Part shown: positions 26,054 through 35,381 of the stretch, one piece after another
Layout of the letters: every line of letters starts with the position of its first letter
How positions within the stretch are numbered: position 1 is the stretch's first letter
DNA from: an uncultured Muribaculaceae bacterium
GTDB lineage: Bacteria; Bacteroidota; Bacteroidia; Bacteroidales; Muribaculaceae
Assembly (NCBI GenBank): GCA_910578805.1
Contig: CAJTRS010000005.1
Span: forward strand, 27,823-91,822
Reading direction: 5' to 3'
Length of the DNA stretch: 64,000 bases
Position numbers and translations under genes: made by a program
Notes under the pieces: generated by a model
The model's database searches: none
What the model was told of the DNA's origin: nothing
What the model saw: only the letters and a program-made list of their open reading frames with translations

Positions 26054-28810
26054 TTAGAAACGCAAGCCTACATTGACAAACACCTTGATACCTTGTGCAA
26101 AGTAATATTTGTTGGGGTATTTCAGACGGTTGAAGTCAGTGTAGTCGAAACGACCCTGCTGATAACCGTAGGTCATGATGTTTTTCTTGTTGAGTATATT
26201 GTCAACATTCAGATTGATGTTGAGGCTCATTGTGCGGTTGATGTAAATTAGTTTGCCTATCGAAGCATTGAGTGTAAAGGCATTGTTGAGTTTTTCTTCG
26301 GCGGTTATGGCCTTTACCGCCTCTGAAAGCGAGGCTTCATCGGGATACTGTGTCCATAGATTGCCGAGAGCCTCGTGACGTATGGGCGAAAGATTCACAT
26401 AGGAGTCACCCATCCATGTGGCGTTGACATTGAAGAACCACATCTTGGGTGCGGCCCAGTCGATGCCTACGCTTACAGCCTTCTGGGGAGTACCGCCTAT
26501 GTGATAGTTTTTCAGATATGTCACTGTGGCGGTATCGGGCATAGTGTTGTTTTCATACGAGCGCACACCCACGGGATTGTTCTTGTAACGGTAACTTGCT
26601 ATCGTACCGGCTGCTGTGGCAGTAATGCTCGGAGTAATCTTGAAAGCCATACCGAGCTCGAGACCCATGAAGTTCTGACGCACGCCTTTGATCACATAAT
26701 TCATGAATGTCTGGTAAGAGTCATCATAATATGATGTACGTTCGGTGAGGTCATACATATCGGTGTAGAATGCACTGATGGCACCGCGGAAACGACGGTA
26801 ATTCCAGTTGTAGGTAAGATCGGTGGAGAGTATGCGGGTGCTTTCCAGACCATCGACCACATCGTCCTTGACACGCGGTGACACGTAGGCATATTCAAAC
26901 AGAGGAGCCCGTGTTCCGTACTGCGCGTTGAGAGTTATGGCGTTGCGTCCGTTGATCTTATAAGTGGCTCCTGCCTTTATGGCGCCATTGTCGAAATTGT
27001 GGGTATCACCCTTGCCGAGAGAATTCTCGGGGGCGCGGCCATTCTGCATCATACCGTCGCGGTAGAAAGTGGTGTAGCTGAGTTCAAGACCGTAGTTGAT
27101 ATCCCACTTGGGAAGCACGATCATGTTCTGCAACCATGCACGGGCCTGCACGGCATTGATGTAATAGTTATAACCGAAAACATCGCCTTCTTTCACATGG
27201 CGGTTGGGGTCCTGCATATTATTTTGCAGCATAGTGGGATTGTCGGGGAAGTCACGTTCGGAGAATGGATCGACATCGAGCCAGAACTCTCCGCCGAGCA
27301 GATCGCGCACCGTTTTGTAGTAATGGGCGCGGGTATAGTTGGCCGACACACCTGCCTGCAAAGTCATGTTGTCGTTGAGACGATGGTTGAGCACGGAGTT
27401 GAATATGAAATTCTCCTGATTGCTGTGGCGATTCTCAAGTATGTACGACGATCCTTTCTGCTTTCCGCCCGGATTGGCTGCATTCTCGGCATTGTTCAGA
27501 TAGTTGGCACGATAGAGAGCGTCCCAGTCTATCTGGCGGAATGACTCATTGTGGAGCCACTGATCGGTGTAGAAATCGGCCTTGACCTGATTATCGCTCC
27601 AGAACGAGGGTAGATTGCGGTAATAGTCGGGCTTGGGGTCGTTGGCGTTGGTCCACTGGAAAGCGGAAGTCTGGTAATGTGTCCACCGCATAGCCACACC
27701 TGTGTTAAGTGTAGTTCCCTTTTTGGGCTTCCATATCCAGTTGAATATGAAAGTGGGATCAAATGTGTTGACGATTCTCGAACTGCGTTTTTTGCCGTCC
27801 TGCCAGCCCCATGCGGGGTTATAGAGATTATCGCCTGTGAGTTCATAGGCTTCGAGGAATGTGGCGGGATTGGTGGCGCGCTGTGTCGGAGCGCCGAACA
27901 TGGTGAATGTAAGCGAATGCTTGGGATTGAACTGCTTTTCCACCGACAGGAAATAACCGCCCGAGTTATAGAATGTACCGGGTATGATACCCTCATCGGC
28001 ATAACGTCCGATACCGGCCACTGTCAGACCCCAGCCTTTTTCGTTGATTCCGGTGGAGTACATGGCCATGGCACGGAGCATATAGTTGCTGTTGGTGTAA
28101 GCAACCGATCCGTTGAACCCGGGAGCATAGCTCTCGGTGATAGTGTTGATATTGGAACTGCCGCCGATGCTTCCGAAGCCATAGGCCGATGCGTTCATGC
28201 CTATAGTGTTGGTACGGTTGCGGAATGCACGGTTCAGACCTCCGAGCGTGGAGTAATTAAACCGGCCACGCGCCAGATCATTGAACGGAATGCCGTTGAT
28301 GTACATAGTGTTGAGATACGAATCATAACCGCGGCTACGGAAACGCATCACACTGAAATTATAGCTTGCGGCATTGTAATAGATATTGTCGGAGCTGCCG
28401 GTAAGCACACCGACAGACTGGGAGTTGCCCTCCTCGTCCTCAAGTACCGACTGGTCGAAAAGCATTTCCTGCTGCAACTCGGCGAAGTTTCCGGCAGGTG
28501 TATCGGCCGATGTCAAGCGGAGATTACCGAGTGAGGTACCTCCGTCAAGAATCTTCACAGACTCGTTGAGGTCATTGTAACCGTAAGCGGCTACGGTAAT
28601 AACATCGTTGCCGACATTGATATCGGCAATAGTGAATTCACCGTCGGGGCCTGTAGTGACCACAACACCCCGGTCATTGAGCATGACAGCGGCCCCGGAT
28701 ACGGGGGCGCCGGTGGTCGCATCGACCACCACACCGCGCAGTCCGGCCGTCTGGGCCAACCCCGGCAGTGCAACTGTCAGCAACAGTAACATGAACAGTT
28801 TGATTCTCAT
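26054..28810 (-). CDS. TonB-dependent outer membrane receptor
   Basis: A 918-residue outer membrane transporter: signal peptide MRIKLFMLLLLTVALPGLAQ, a carboxypeptidase-regulatory-like domain (~23-105; LRGVVVDATTGAPVSGAAVML), a plug domain (~110-240) and a 22-strand-type barrel ending in FVNVGLRF with terminal Phe. It lacks an obvious N-terminal TonB-box or anti-sigma-interaction domain. No SusD homologue follows; instead two DUF5689 lipoproteins do, and a divergent secreted nuclease/phosphatase lies across a 317-bp regulatory gap. Substrate not readable; nucleic-acid breakdown products or phosphate compounds are the best guess from the neighbours. Confidence 0.9.
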   Translation of the reverse strand: MRIKLFMLLLLTVALPGLAQTAGLRGVVVDATTGAPVSGAAVMLNDRGVVVTTGPDGEFTIADINVGNDVITVAAYGYNDLNESVKILDGGTSLGNLRLTSADTPAGNFAELQQEMLFDQSVLEDEEGNSQSVGVLTGSSDNIYYNAASYNFSVMRFRSRGYDSYLNTMYINGIPFNDLARGRFNYSTLGGLNRAFRNRTNTIGMNASAYGFGSIGGSSNINTITESYAPGFNGSVAYTNSNYMLRAMAMYSTGINEKGWGLTVAGIGRYADEGIIPGTFYNSGGYFLSVEKQFNPKHSLTFTMFGAPTQRATNPATFLEAYELTGDNLYNPAWGWQDGKKRSSRIVNTFDPTFIFNWIWKPKKGTTLNTGVAMRWTHYQTSAFQWTNANDPKPDYYRNLPSFWSDNQVKADFYTDQWLHNESFRQIDWDALYRANYLNNAENAANPGGKQKGSSYILENRHSNQENFIFNSVLNHRLNDNMTLQAGVSANYTRAHYYKTVRDLLGGEFWLDVDPFSERDFPDNPTMLQNNMQDPNRHVKEGDVFGYNYYINAVQARAWLQNMIVLPKWDINYGLELSYTTFYRDGMMQNGRAPENSLGKGDTHNFDNGAIKAGATYKINGRNAITLNAQYGTRAPLFEYAYVSPRVKDDVVDGLESTRILSTDLTYNWNYRRFRGAISAFYTDMYDLTERTSYYDDSYQTFMNYVIKGVRQNFMGLELGMAFKITPSITATAAGTIASYRYKNNPVGVRSYENNTMPDTATVTYLKNYHIGGTPQKAVSVGIDWAAPKMWFFNVNATWMGDSYVNLSPIRHEALGNLWTQYPDEASLSEAVKAITAEEKLNNAFTLNASIGKLIYINRTMSLNINLNVDNILNKKNIMTYGYQQGRFDYTDFNRLKYPNKYYFAQGIKVFVNVGLRF

Positions 28811-28944
28811 AAAAATTTGAATGGTTGGTTATTTAGTTAAAAGATTGTTAATTACACAGTTATTTCAACGACTGATCGCCTTTGACCAAATTTCGGCACA
28901 ATCAGCCTGCAATGCGGCTTTCGGACCATATGGACAGGATAGGC

Positions 28945-29080
28945 AATTAGCTTTCAAAATTAGCTAATATTCACGAATTTTTGTCATTTTAAAGCCGTTT
29001 TTTGCTCTTGGCGAATGTTAAAAACAAAAATAGGATACGTTTTTAAAAGCATTTAAAAGATTATCCTTAATTTTACGTCC
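28945..29080. promoter_or_regulatory. Divergent control region of the TonB receptor and nuclease genes
   Basis: This is the informative part of the 317-bp gap 28811-29127. A minus-strand TAATTTTG (28955-28962) can serve as -7 for the receptor gene and overlaps the palindrome ATTAGCTAAT (28959-28968); AATTAGCT also occurs at 28945-28952. For the nuclease side, TTTAAAAG is repeated at 29042-29049 and 29052-29059, exactly 10 bases apart, just before a -7-like TAATTTTA at about 29068. The helical-phase direct repeat looks like an activator site. No known consensus was matched. Confidence 0.45.
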
Positions 29081-29127
29081 GCAAAACACCGTATAACCCA
29101 TACAATGATATATCATAACCACACTTT

Positions 29128-30170
29128 ATGAAACGCCGTATCTTACTTTTTGCCGTAGCCGCTGTTTTATGCGCCTCGGTCATGACCGGACAGCAGTCCA
29201 AACCCAAATACCTCTCCTACGGAGTGGCATTTTACAATCTCGAGAACCTGTTCGACACTATTCCCAACAACCCACTCGGGCGCGACCTGGAATATACACC
29301 CTCCGGTCAGAAACAGTGGGGAAGCAAACAGTACTGGAACAAGATCAACAATCTGGCACAAGCCATCTCGGCAATGACCACCCAGACCACCTCTATGGGC
29401 CCTGCCATAATAGGAGTGTCGGAGATAGAAAACAAATCAGTGCTTGACGATCTGGTTAAGGCCGAACCCATAAAAAAATGGCTGCTTCAGGTAGTGCACC
29501 ACGACTCCTGCGCGGAGTGGACGTTGGACTTCTTTACAATCCACGCCTGTTCAGATTGCTCGATGTGACCAACCACACATTGGTGATACCGGGTTATGAG
29601 TCGTTCAAGACCCGCGACCAGATGTGCGTGACAGGAATTCTTGGCGGCGACACAATAAGTGTGATAGTCAACCACTGGCCTTCGCGGTTGGGCGGACAGG
29701 AACAGTCGTCGTACCTGCGCGAAGCGGCCGCTGCCCTGAGCAAACAGATAGCGGATTCGCTGTGGGCCATACGTCCCAACCAGGGTGTGATAATTATGGG
29801 TGACCTCAACGATGACCCTCAGGACAAATCCTGCGCAAAGATACTGGGAGCCGTAAAGAATCCCGACAAAGTCAAACCCCACGGATTCTATAACCCTTGG
29901 TGGAAAATGCTTGACAACGGCATAGGCACACTTGCCTATAAAGGAGCGTGGAATCTCTTTGACCATATAATCGTAAGCGGGACGCTGCTGCGCCACAACA
30001 CCGAAGGTCTGCACTATTGGCGCTGTCAGGTCAACAATTTCGACTTCCTGAAGGACTCAGAAGGCAACCGTCAGGGCTATCCGCTCCGAACCCATTCGGG
30101 CGGTGTCTGGCTCAACGGTTATTCCGATCACTTCCCCACAGAAATATTCCTCCTGAAAGAGGTAAAATAA
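29128..30170 (+). pseudogene. Secreted endonuclease/exonuclease/phosphatase-family protein, frameshifted
   Basis: The first frame gives a signal peptide (MKRRILLFAVAAVLCASVMTG) and the conserved start of a DNase I-like hydrolase (VAFYNLENLFDTIPNN, IIGVSEIENKSVLDDLV) up to VVHHDS at 29508. The family then continues in another frame from 29511 (RGVDVGLLYNPRLF) through VIVNHWPSRLGG, IIMGDLNDDPQD and the catalytic YSDHFP near the C-terminus. The two pieces meet at 29509-29510. Relatives usually read DSPDxRGVDVGLLY there, so about 7 bases appear lost (or 2 gained). Joined length would be about 346 residues. Either a real pseudogene, a phase-variable site or a sequence error. Divergent from the TonB receptor gene. 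Confidence 0.8.
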
Positions 30171-30185
30171 CATAATGACAAAACA

Positions 30186-30222
30186 CAGCCGGGGGCTATT
30201 CACTGTGAATAGCCCCCGGCTG
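30186..30222. terminator. Bidirectional terminator between nuclease gene and manC
   Basis: An 18-bp perfect inverted repeat (CAGCCGGGGGCTATTCAC) around a single central T, between the convergent nuclease and manC genes. On the minus strand it is followed by TGTTTTGTC; the plus side has a looser T-rich tail. It probably ends both transcripts. Confidence 0.8.
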
Positions 30223-30263
30223 CATAATATCTTATTTCATCAAAAGTCTCTTATAAAGGAACC

Positions 30264-31346
30264 TCAGATATATTTGTCATCGAAACGGAGCTGCACTTCA
30301 TGGACCATCTGCTTTATTTTCTGCTCCTCATTCTTGGGACATATCATTAACACGTCGCCGGCATCGGCCACTATGCAGTCCTTTATACCCGAAACCACCA
30401 CAAGCTTCCCTTCAGGAGCCATAAATATATTACCCGAAGAGTTATAAGCCACCACATTACAGTTCTGAGTGACATTACCCATCATGTTTTTGGGTGAATT
30501 TTCGTAAAGCGAACCCCATGTGCCGAGATCGCTCCAGCCGAAATCAACGCATTCCACATACACATTATCGGCTTTCTCCATCACACCGAAGTCAATGGAT
30601 ATGGAAGGACATACAGGAAAATGTTTCTCTATGAACTCATATTCGCCATCGGTACCGAAAACAGGCAATCCCTCGTCAAACTCACAGGCAAGGTCAGGCA
30701 TATACTTGTGTATAGCCTCTTTTATAGCCGATGCTGTCCAAAGAAATATGCCGGCATTCCAGAAAAACTCCCCGGAATCCACAAACACCTGCGCCAGATC
30801 GCGGTCAGGCTTTTCGGTAAAGGTCTTGACCTTACGGAATCCCGGGACAACCTCATTATCTATCTGAATGTAACCGTAACCTGTCTCAGGACGTGTAGGA
30901 TTGATGCCAAGAGTCAGAAGGGCGTCATGAGATTCCACAAAATCGAAACCTTTCTTCAAACAATCCTCAAACACACTTTCGCGCGTTATCAGATGGTCGC
31001 TCGGGGTAACCACCATGGAAGCCTGTGGATTGATGGCTGCAATATGATAAGCCGCCCAGGCAATACACGGAGCCGTGTTTCTGCGATCGGGCTCGGTAAG
31101 GATCATTTCAGGTGCGATATCAGGAAGCTGAAGCTTTACAATTCTGGCATATTTTTCATTGGTTACCACCAATATGTTTTCCTTAGGCACTATGGACAGC
31201 ATACGGTCATAACACATCTGCAAAAGCGAGCGTCCGGTTCCGAAAAAGTCAAGGAACTGCTTTGGCATGTCAGTACGGCTATAAGGCCAGAAACGGCTTC
31301 CTATGCCACCGCACATTATCACACAATATCTGTTTTCATACTTCAT
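30264..31346 (-). CDS. manC: Mannose-1-phosphate guanylyltransferase
   Basis: Makes GDP-mannose from mannose-1-phosphate and GTP for surface glycans. It is 360 residues, the single-domain form without the C-terminal isomerase of longer ManC proteins. Seen: YCVIMCGGIGSRFWPYSR with the nucleotidyltransferase Gly-rich loop, MPKQFLDFFGTGRSLLQ, the EPDRRNTAPCIAWAAY motif near 85, FTEKPD near 180 and SIDFGVMEKADNVYV near 255. It stands alone, convergent with the nuclease gene and divergent from panB. Confidence 0.93.
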   Translation of the reverse strand: MKYENRYCVIMCGGIGSRFWPYSRTDMPKQFLDFFGTGRSLLQMCYDRMLSIVPKENILVVTNEKYARIVKLQLPDIAPEMILTEPDRRNTAPCIAWAAYHIAAINPQASMVVTPSDHLITRESVFEDCLKKGFDFVESHDALLTLGINPTRPETGYGYIQIDNEVVPGFRKVKTFTEKPDRDLAQVFVDSGEFFWNAGIFLWTASAIKEAIHKYMPDLACEFDEGLPVFGTDGEYEFIEKHFPVCPSISIDFGVMEKADNVYVECVDFGWSDLGTWGSLYENSPKNMMGNVTQNCNVVAYNSSGNIFMAPEGKLVVVSGIKDCIVADAGDVLMICPKNEEQKIKQMVHEVQLRFDDKYI

Positions 31347-31448
31347 AACAGGAGTATATTTGAATTTATACGGGTGCTAAGTTAAGCAAATAGTTCTTAT
31401 TTTCCTATTTTAGAATATATATTTTACCCCCCGAACGGAATATTGTTA

Positions 31449-31456
31449 TTAACTTT
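31449..31456 (+). promoter_or_regulatory. Predicted -7 element of panB
   Basis: TAACTTTG is an exact match; a TTTT lies 23 bases upstream as a poor -33. The leader would be about 65 bases. A purine/pyrimidine inverted segment (AGTCTGTC-AAA-GACAGACC) at about 31472-31490 lies inside the leader and could form a small hairpin. Confidence 0.4.
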
Positions 31457-31528
31457 GCGCGAGTTTTCAAAAAGTCTGTCAAAGACAGACCATAACGTTT
31501 TTTTCACTAAAACACATAATTACAGACT

Positions 31529-32350
31529 ATGTCAACCTACAATGAATCGGCACGGCCCAAGGTGACCACTTCACGCCTTATGGAGATGAAACGCCTCGGC
31601 GAAAAGATAGCATGCATCACTTCCTATGACTATACCATGGCCGGCATAGTAGATGCCGCCGGTGTCGATCTGATACTCGTGGGCGACTCAGCCGCAAATG
31701 TCATGATGGGCTATGACACCACCCTTCCCATAACTATCGACGACATGATAACATTTGCCAAGGGGGTGGCACGCGGCGCCAAGAGGGCTTTTGTGGTGGT
31801 GGACCTGCCTTTCGGCTATTATCAGGGCAATCCCGAACTGGCTCTCGCCTCGGCCGTGCGCATAATGAAGGAAACCGGTGCTGAAGGTGTGAAAATGGAA
31901 GGCGGAAGCGAAATACGCGAATCGATAGCACGCATATTGTCGGCCGGCATTCCGGTATGCGGACATCTCGGACTTACCCCGCAATCAGTCAATAAATTCG
32001 GAGGATACGGCGTGAGAGCAAAAGGTGATGAAGAAGCGCAACGCCTCATTGACGACGCCAAGATGCTTGACCAGATGGGCTGCTTTGCCATAGTGCTCGA
32101 AAAGATACCCGCTGCACTCGCTACTAAAGTGACTGCCGAAGTATCGGCACCGGTGATAGGGATCGGCGCCGGCAGTGGTACCGACGGACAGATACTCGTA
32201 ATTCAGGACATGCTCGGCATGAACCGCGGATTCTCACCCAAATTCATGCGTCGCTACGGCGATCTGGCCGATGTAATGGAAAAATCGCTAAACCGGTATG
32301 TGACCGATGTGAAAGCGGTGGATTTCCCAAACGCTTCCGAGCAGTACTGA
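31529..32350 (+). CDS. panB: 3-methyl-2-oxobutanoate hydroxymethyltransferase
   Basis: First step of pantothenate synthesis, adding a hydroxymethyl group to ketoisovalerate. It is 273 residues, family size. Seen: ITSYDYTMAGIVDAAGVDLILVGDSAANVM (Mg/substrate site), VVVDLPFGYYQGN, VKMEGG, CGHLGLTPQSVNKFGGY and VIGIGAGSGTDGQILVI with the catalytic Glu replaced by local variants not obvious here. panC/panD are not in the window. A MATE transporter gene follows after 19 bases. Confidence 0.96.
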   Translation: MSTYNESARPKVTTSRLMEMKRLGEKIACITSYDYTMAGIVDAAGVDLILVGDSAANVMMGYDTTLPITIDDMITFAKGVARGAKRAFVVVDLPFGYYQGNPELALASAVRIMKETGAEGVKMEGGSEIRESIARILSAGIPVCGHLGLTPQSVNKFGGYGVRAKGDEEAQRLIDDAKMLDQMGCFAIVLEKIPAALATKVTAEVSAPVIGIGAGSGTDGQILVIQDMLGMNRGFSPKFMRRYGDLADVMEKSLNRYVTDVKAVDFPNASEQY

Positions 32351-32369
32351 TTCACCGGGACTACTGGTC

Positions 32370-33692
32370 ATGGCAAGCGGTCTCCACGGTAAGATATTAA
32401 AGCTCGGCATACCCATACTCATAGGGCAACTCGGCACTATAGTCGTGGGATTTGCCGACACAGCCATGGTGGGCCGATACAGTACCGAATCATTGGCATC
32501 GGCATCTTTCGTCAACAATCTTTTCAATCTGATCCTTTTTGCCGCATTAGGATTCTCCTACGGCATAACGCCCTTAGCCGGAGCTCTGTACGGGCGCGGA
32601 GAGAAAGGTCAGATCGGATCATTGTTGCGCAACGCACTGTTCATAAACCTGCTTTTCGGACTATTTCTTTCGGGAGTCATGGTGACGGTGTTTTTCAATG
32701 TGCACCACATGGGGCAGCCCGAGCATCTGTTGCCGCTTATCAGGCCGTACTTCCTTATCTATTTGGCCGGAGTGATACCAGTGGTCATATTCAATGTGTT
32801 TTCCCAATGGTCCTATGCCATCAACCGCACCCGCATGCCAATGTGGATTATCCTCGGCTGCAACATACTCAACATAGCAGGCAACTATGCTCTCATAGAG
32901 GGCCACTGGGGATTTCCGCAAATGGGACTTAACGGAGCGGGCATATCCACTCTGCTGTCGCGTTCGGTTAGCGCCATTGCCATAGTATCTATATTCTGCC
33001 TTAAAAAGGAGTATTCCAGATACCGACACGGATTCATCGCAAGCAAGACCGATTCCGGACAGATGGCAACCATTGGACGTACGTCGTGGCCCGTATCGCT
33101 CCAGATGGCCTTGGAATCAGGGTCATTCTCATTTGCCGGAGTAATGGCCGGGTGGTTCGGAGATGTGGAACTGGCATCTTTTCAGGTGATAGTGATACTC
33201 GGCACTTTGGGATTCTGCATCTATTACAGCATGGGAGCCTCCGTGTCGGTACTCGTGTCAAACGCCTGCGGTGTAGGCGACCGGAAACTCATGCGTCGCA
33301 CAGCCTTTGCCGGCTACAGGATAATCCTTGCGCTGGCCACGCTGTCGTCGCTTCTGTTCATATTTGCCGGTTCCTACATACTGCCCCTTTTCACTTCCGA
33401 TCCACGTGTGATAGCCGTGGCACTGTCACTGATAGTGCCTTTGGTGCTCTATCAGTATGCCGATGCCACACAGATCAACTTCGCCAATGCCCTTCGCGGT
33501 ACCTCCAACGTGATTCCCATGATATGGATATCGCTTGTGAGTTATGCCGTGATCGGAGTGCCTGCAACCTACATACTTGCCGTCACATGCGGCCTGGAGG
33601 TTTACGGTATAATCTTGAGTTTTTCAGTGTCGCTTCTCACCGCTGCAACACTATTTTTACACTACTTTTTACGTACCACGGCAAAGTCATGA
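32370..33692 (+). CDS. MATE-family efflux transporter
   Basis: A 440-residue inner-membrane protein with about 12 helices in two homologous halves. The first helix reads ILKLGIPILIGQLGTIVVGFADTAMVGRYSTESLAS, the classic MATE pattern, and the second half repeats it with SWPVSLQMALESGSFSFAGVMAGWFG. Members export cationic compounds using H+ or Na+ gradients. It lies directly after panB but the pairing probably reflects only cotranscription. Confidence 0.93.
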   Translation: MASGLHGKILKLGIPILIGQLGTIVVGFADTAMVGRYSTESLASASFVNNLFNLILFAALGFSYGITPLAGALYGRGEKGQIGSLLRNALFINLLFGLFLSGVMVTVFFNVHHMGQPEHLLPLIRPYFLIYLAGVIPVVIFNVFSQWSYAINRTRMPMWIILGCNILNIAGNYALIEGHWGFPQMGLNGAGISTLLSRSVSAIAIVSIFCLKKEYSRYRHGFIASKTDSGQMATIGRTSWPVSLQMALESGSFSFAGVMAGWFGDVELASFQVIVILGTLGFCIYYSMGASVSVLVSNACGVGDRKLMRRTAFAGYRIILALATLSSLLFIFAGSYILPLFTSDPRVIAVALSLIVPLVLYQYADATQINFANALRGTSNVIPMIWISLVSYAVIGVPATYILAVTCGLEVYGIILSFSVSLLTAATLFLHYFLRTTAKS

Positions 33693-33735
33693 CATATTAA
33701 AGTACAAAAACACTGCCGCGTGTTGAAAAAAACAT

Positions 33736-33743
33736 TATTTTTG
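33736..33743 (+). promoter_or_regulatory. Predicted -7 element of nadB
   Basis: TATTTTTG matches TAnnTTTG and lies 24 bases before the nadB ATG, implying a leader of about 18 bases. No convincing -33 element. Confidence 0.4.
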
Positions 33744-33767
33744 CGGTGTGTATAAAATCCATGACTG

Positions 33768-35336
33768 ATGACTTACGAATATGATTATCTCGTGATAGGT
33801 TCAGGCATCGCCGGCATGAGTTTCGCCCTGAAAGTAGCCGGACCTGACGCTAAAGTGGCATTAGTATGCAAAACCACTCTTGATGAAGCCAACACAGCCC
33901 TTGCCCAGGGTGGAGTGGCCTCGGTCACAAATCTTAAAGTGGATAATTTCGAAAAACATATCGAGGACACAATGATAGCCGGTGACCATCTGAGCGATCC
34001 GGCTGCCGTGAACAAAGTGGTCAAGGAAGCACCCGGACAGATACGCCAGCTTCTGGAATGGGGAGTGGATTTCGACCGTAATCCCGACGGCGGTTTTGAC
34101 CTGCACCGAGAAGGCGGACATTCCGAATTCCGCATATTGCACCATCTTGACAACACCGGCTACGAGATACAGCAGAGCCTGATCAGGAAAGTGCGTGAAA
34201 ATCCTTACATAGACATTTACGAGAATCATTTCGCCATAGAGATCATAACCCAGCACCATCTGGGAAAAATAGTTACACGCCGCACTCCCGACATAACATG
34301 CTACGGCGCTTATGTGCTCAATACCGATGGCAATGTCGATAAGTTTCTGGCACGTGTGACCCTTATGGCCACCGGTGGTGTAGGTGCCGTATATACCACC
34401 ACTACCAATCCGCTTGTGGCCACCGGCGACGGCATAGCCATGGTTTATCGCGCAAAGGGTACGGTAAAGGATATGGAATTCATACAGTTTCACCCAACGG
34501 CCCTGTATCACCCGGGCGACCGTCCGTCGTTTCTGATCACGGAAGCCATGCGCGGCTACGGAGCCGTGTTGCGCAATCTCAAAGGCGAGGAATTCATGCA
34601 TAAATATGATCCGAGGCTTTCACTTGCCCCGCGCGACATAGTGGCCCGCGCCATCGATTCGGAAATGAAAATCAACGGCGATGACCATGTGTATCTCGAT
34701 GTGACCCACAAAGACCCTGAAGAGACACACCACCACTTTCCCAACATCTACGCCAAATGCCTCTCCCTCGGAATCGACATAACCAAGGATTACATACCGG
34801 TGGCTCCTGCCGCCCACTATCTGTGCGGAGGAATAAAAGTGGACCTCAACGGACGGTCATCGATAGACCGTCTATATGCCGTGGGCGAATGCTCGTGTAC
34901 AGGATTGCACGGTGGCAACAGACTTGCATCTAACTCTCTGATAGAAGCTGTAGTATATGCCGAAGCTGCCGCCCGACACGCACAGTCGCAGATATCGCAC
35001 TACGATCTGCGACACGATGTGCCCGACTGGAACGACGAAGGAACCCGCCACCCGGAGGAGATGGTGCTCATAACACAAAGCATCAAGGAAGTCAACCAGA
35101 TAATGGGTACATATGTGGGCATAGTGCGCAGTAATCTGCGTCTGGACCGAGCCTGGAACCGATTGGATATACTCTATGAAGAAACGGAGCGCCTGTTCAA
35201 ATGTTCCAAAGCATCACGCGAAATATGCGAGCTGCGCAACATAATAAATGTAGGATATCTGATAATGCGGCAGGCCAAGGAACGCAAGGAATCACGCGGT
35301 CTGCACTACATGCTGGATTATCCTCCGGCAAATTAA
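33768..35336 (+). CDS. nadB: L-aspartate oxidase
   Basis: FAD enzyme oxidising aspartate to iminoaspartate, first step of de novo NAD synthesis; its partner NadA is encoded 5.3 kb downstream. It is 522 residues. Seen: dinucleotide-binding YLVIGSGIAGMSFALKVAG at the N-terminus, ALAQGGVASVTN, the GGVGAVYTTTTNP segment near 205, EFIQFHPTALYHPG near 245, HYLCGGIKVDLNGRSSIDRL near 350 and GLHGGNRLASNSLIEAVVYA. The C-terminal helical domain is complete. Confidence 0.97.
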   Translation: MTYEYDYLVIGSGIAGMSFALKVAGPDAKVALVCKTTLDEANTALAQGGVASVTNLKVDNFEKHIEDTMIAGDHLSDPAAVNKVVKEAPGQIRQLLEWGVDFDRNPDGGFDLHREGGHSEFRILHHLDNTGYEIQQSLIRKVRENPYIDIYENHFAIEIITQHHLGKIVTRRTPDITCYGAYVLNTDGNVDKFLARVTLMATGGVGAVYTTTTNPLVATGDGIAMVYRAKGTVKDMEFIQFHPTALYHPGDRPSFLITEAMRGYGAVLRNLKGEEFMHKYDPRLSLAPRDIVARAIDSEMKINGDDHVYLDVTHKDPEETHHHFPNIYAKCLSLGIDITKDYIPVAPAAHYLCGGIKVDLNGRSSIDRLYAVGECSCTGLHGGNRLASNSLIEAVVYAEAAARHAQSQISHYDLRHDVPDWNDEGTRHPEEMVLITQSIKEVNQIMGTYVGIVRSNLRLDRAWNRLDILYEETERLFKCSKASREICELRNIINVGYLIMRQAKERKESRGLHYMLDYPPAN

Positions 35337-35381
35337 AAGGTAACAGCACAATCTTTTTAGCGCCGTCACCGTTAATTAAGC

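Noticed and set aside
29472..29478. Seven-A run as the site of the nuclease frameshift
   Set aside because: Family similarity in the first frame continues past it through VVHHDS (29508), so the shift must lie further downstream at 29509-29510.
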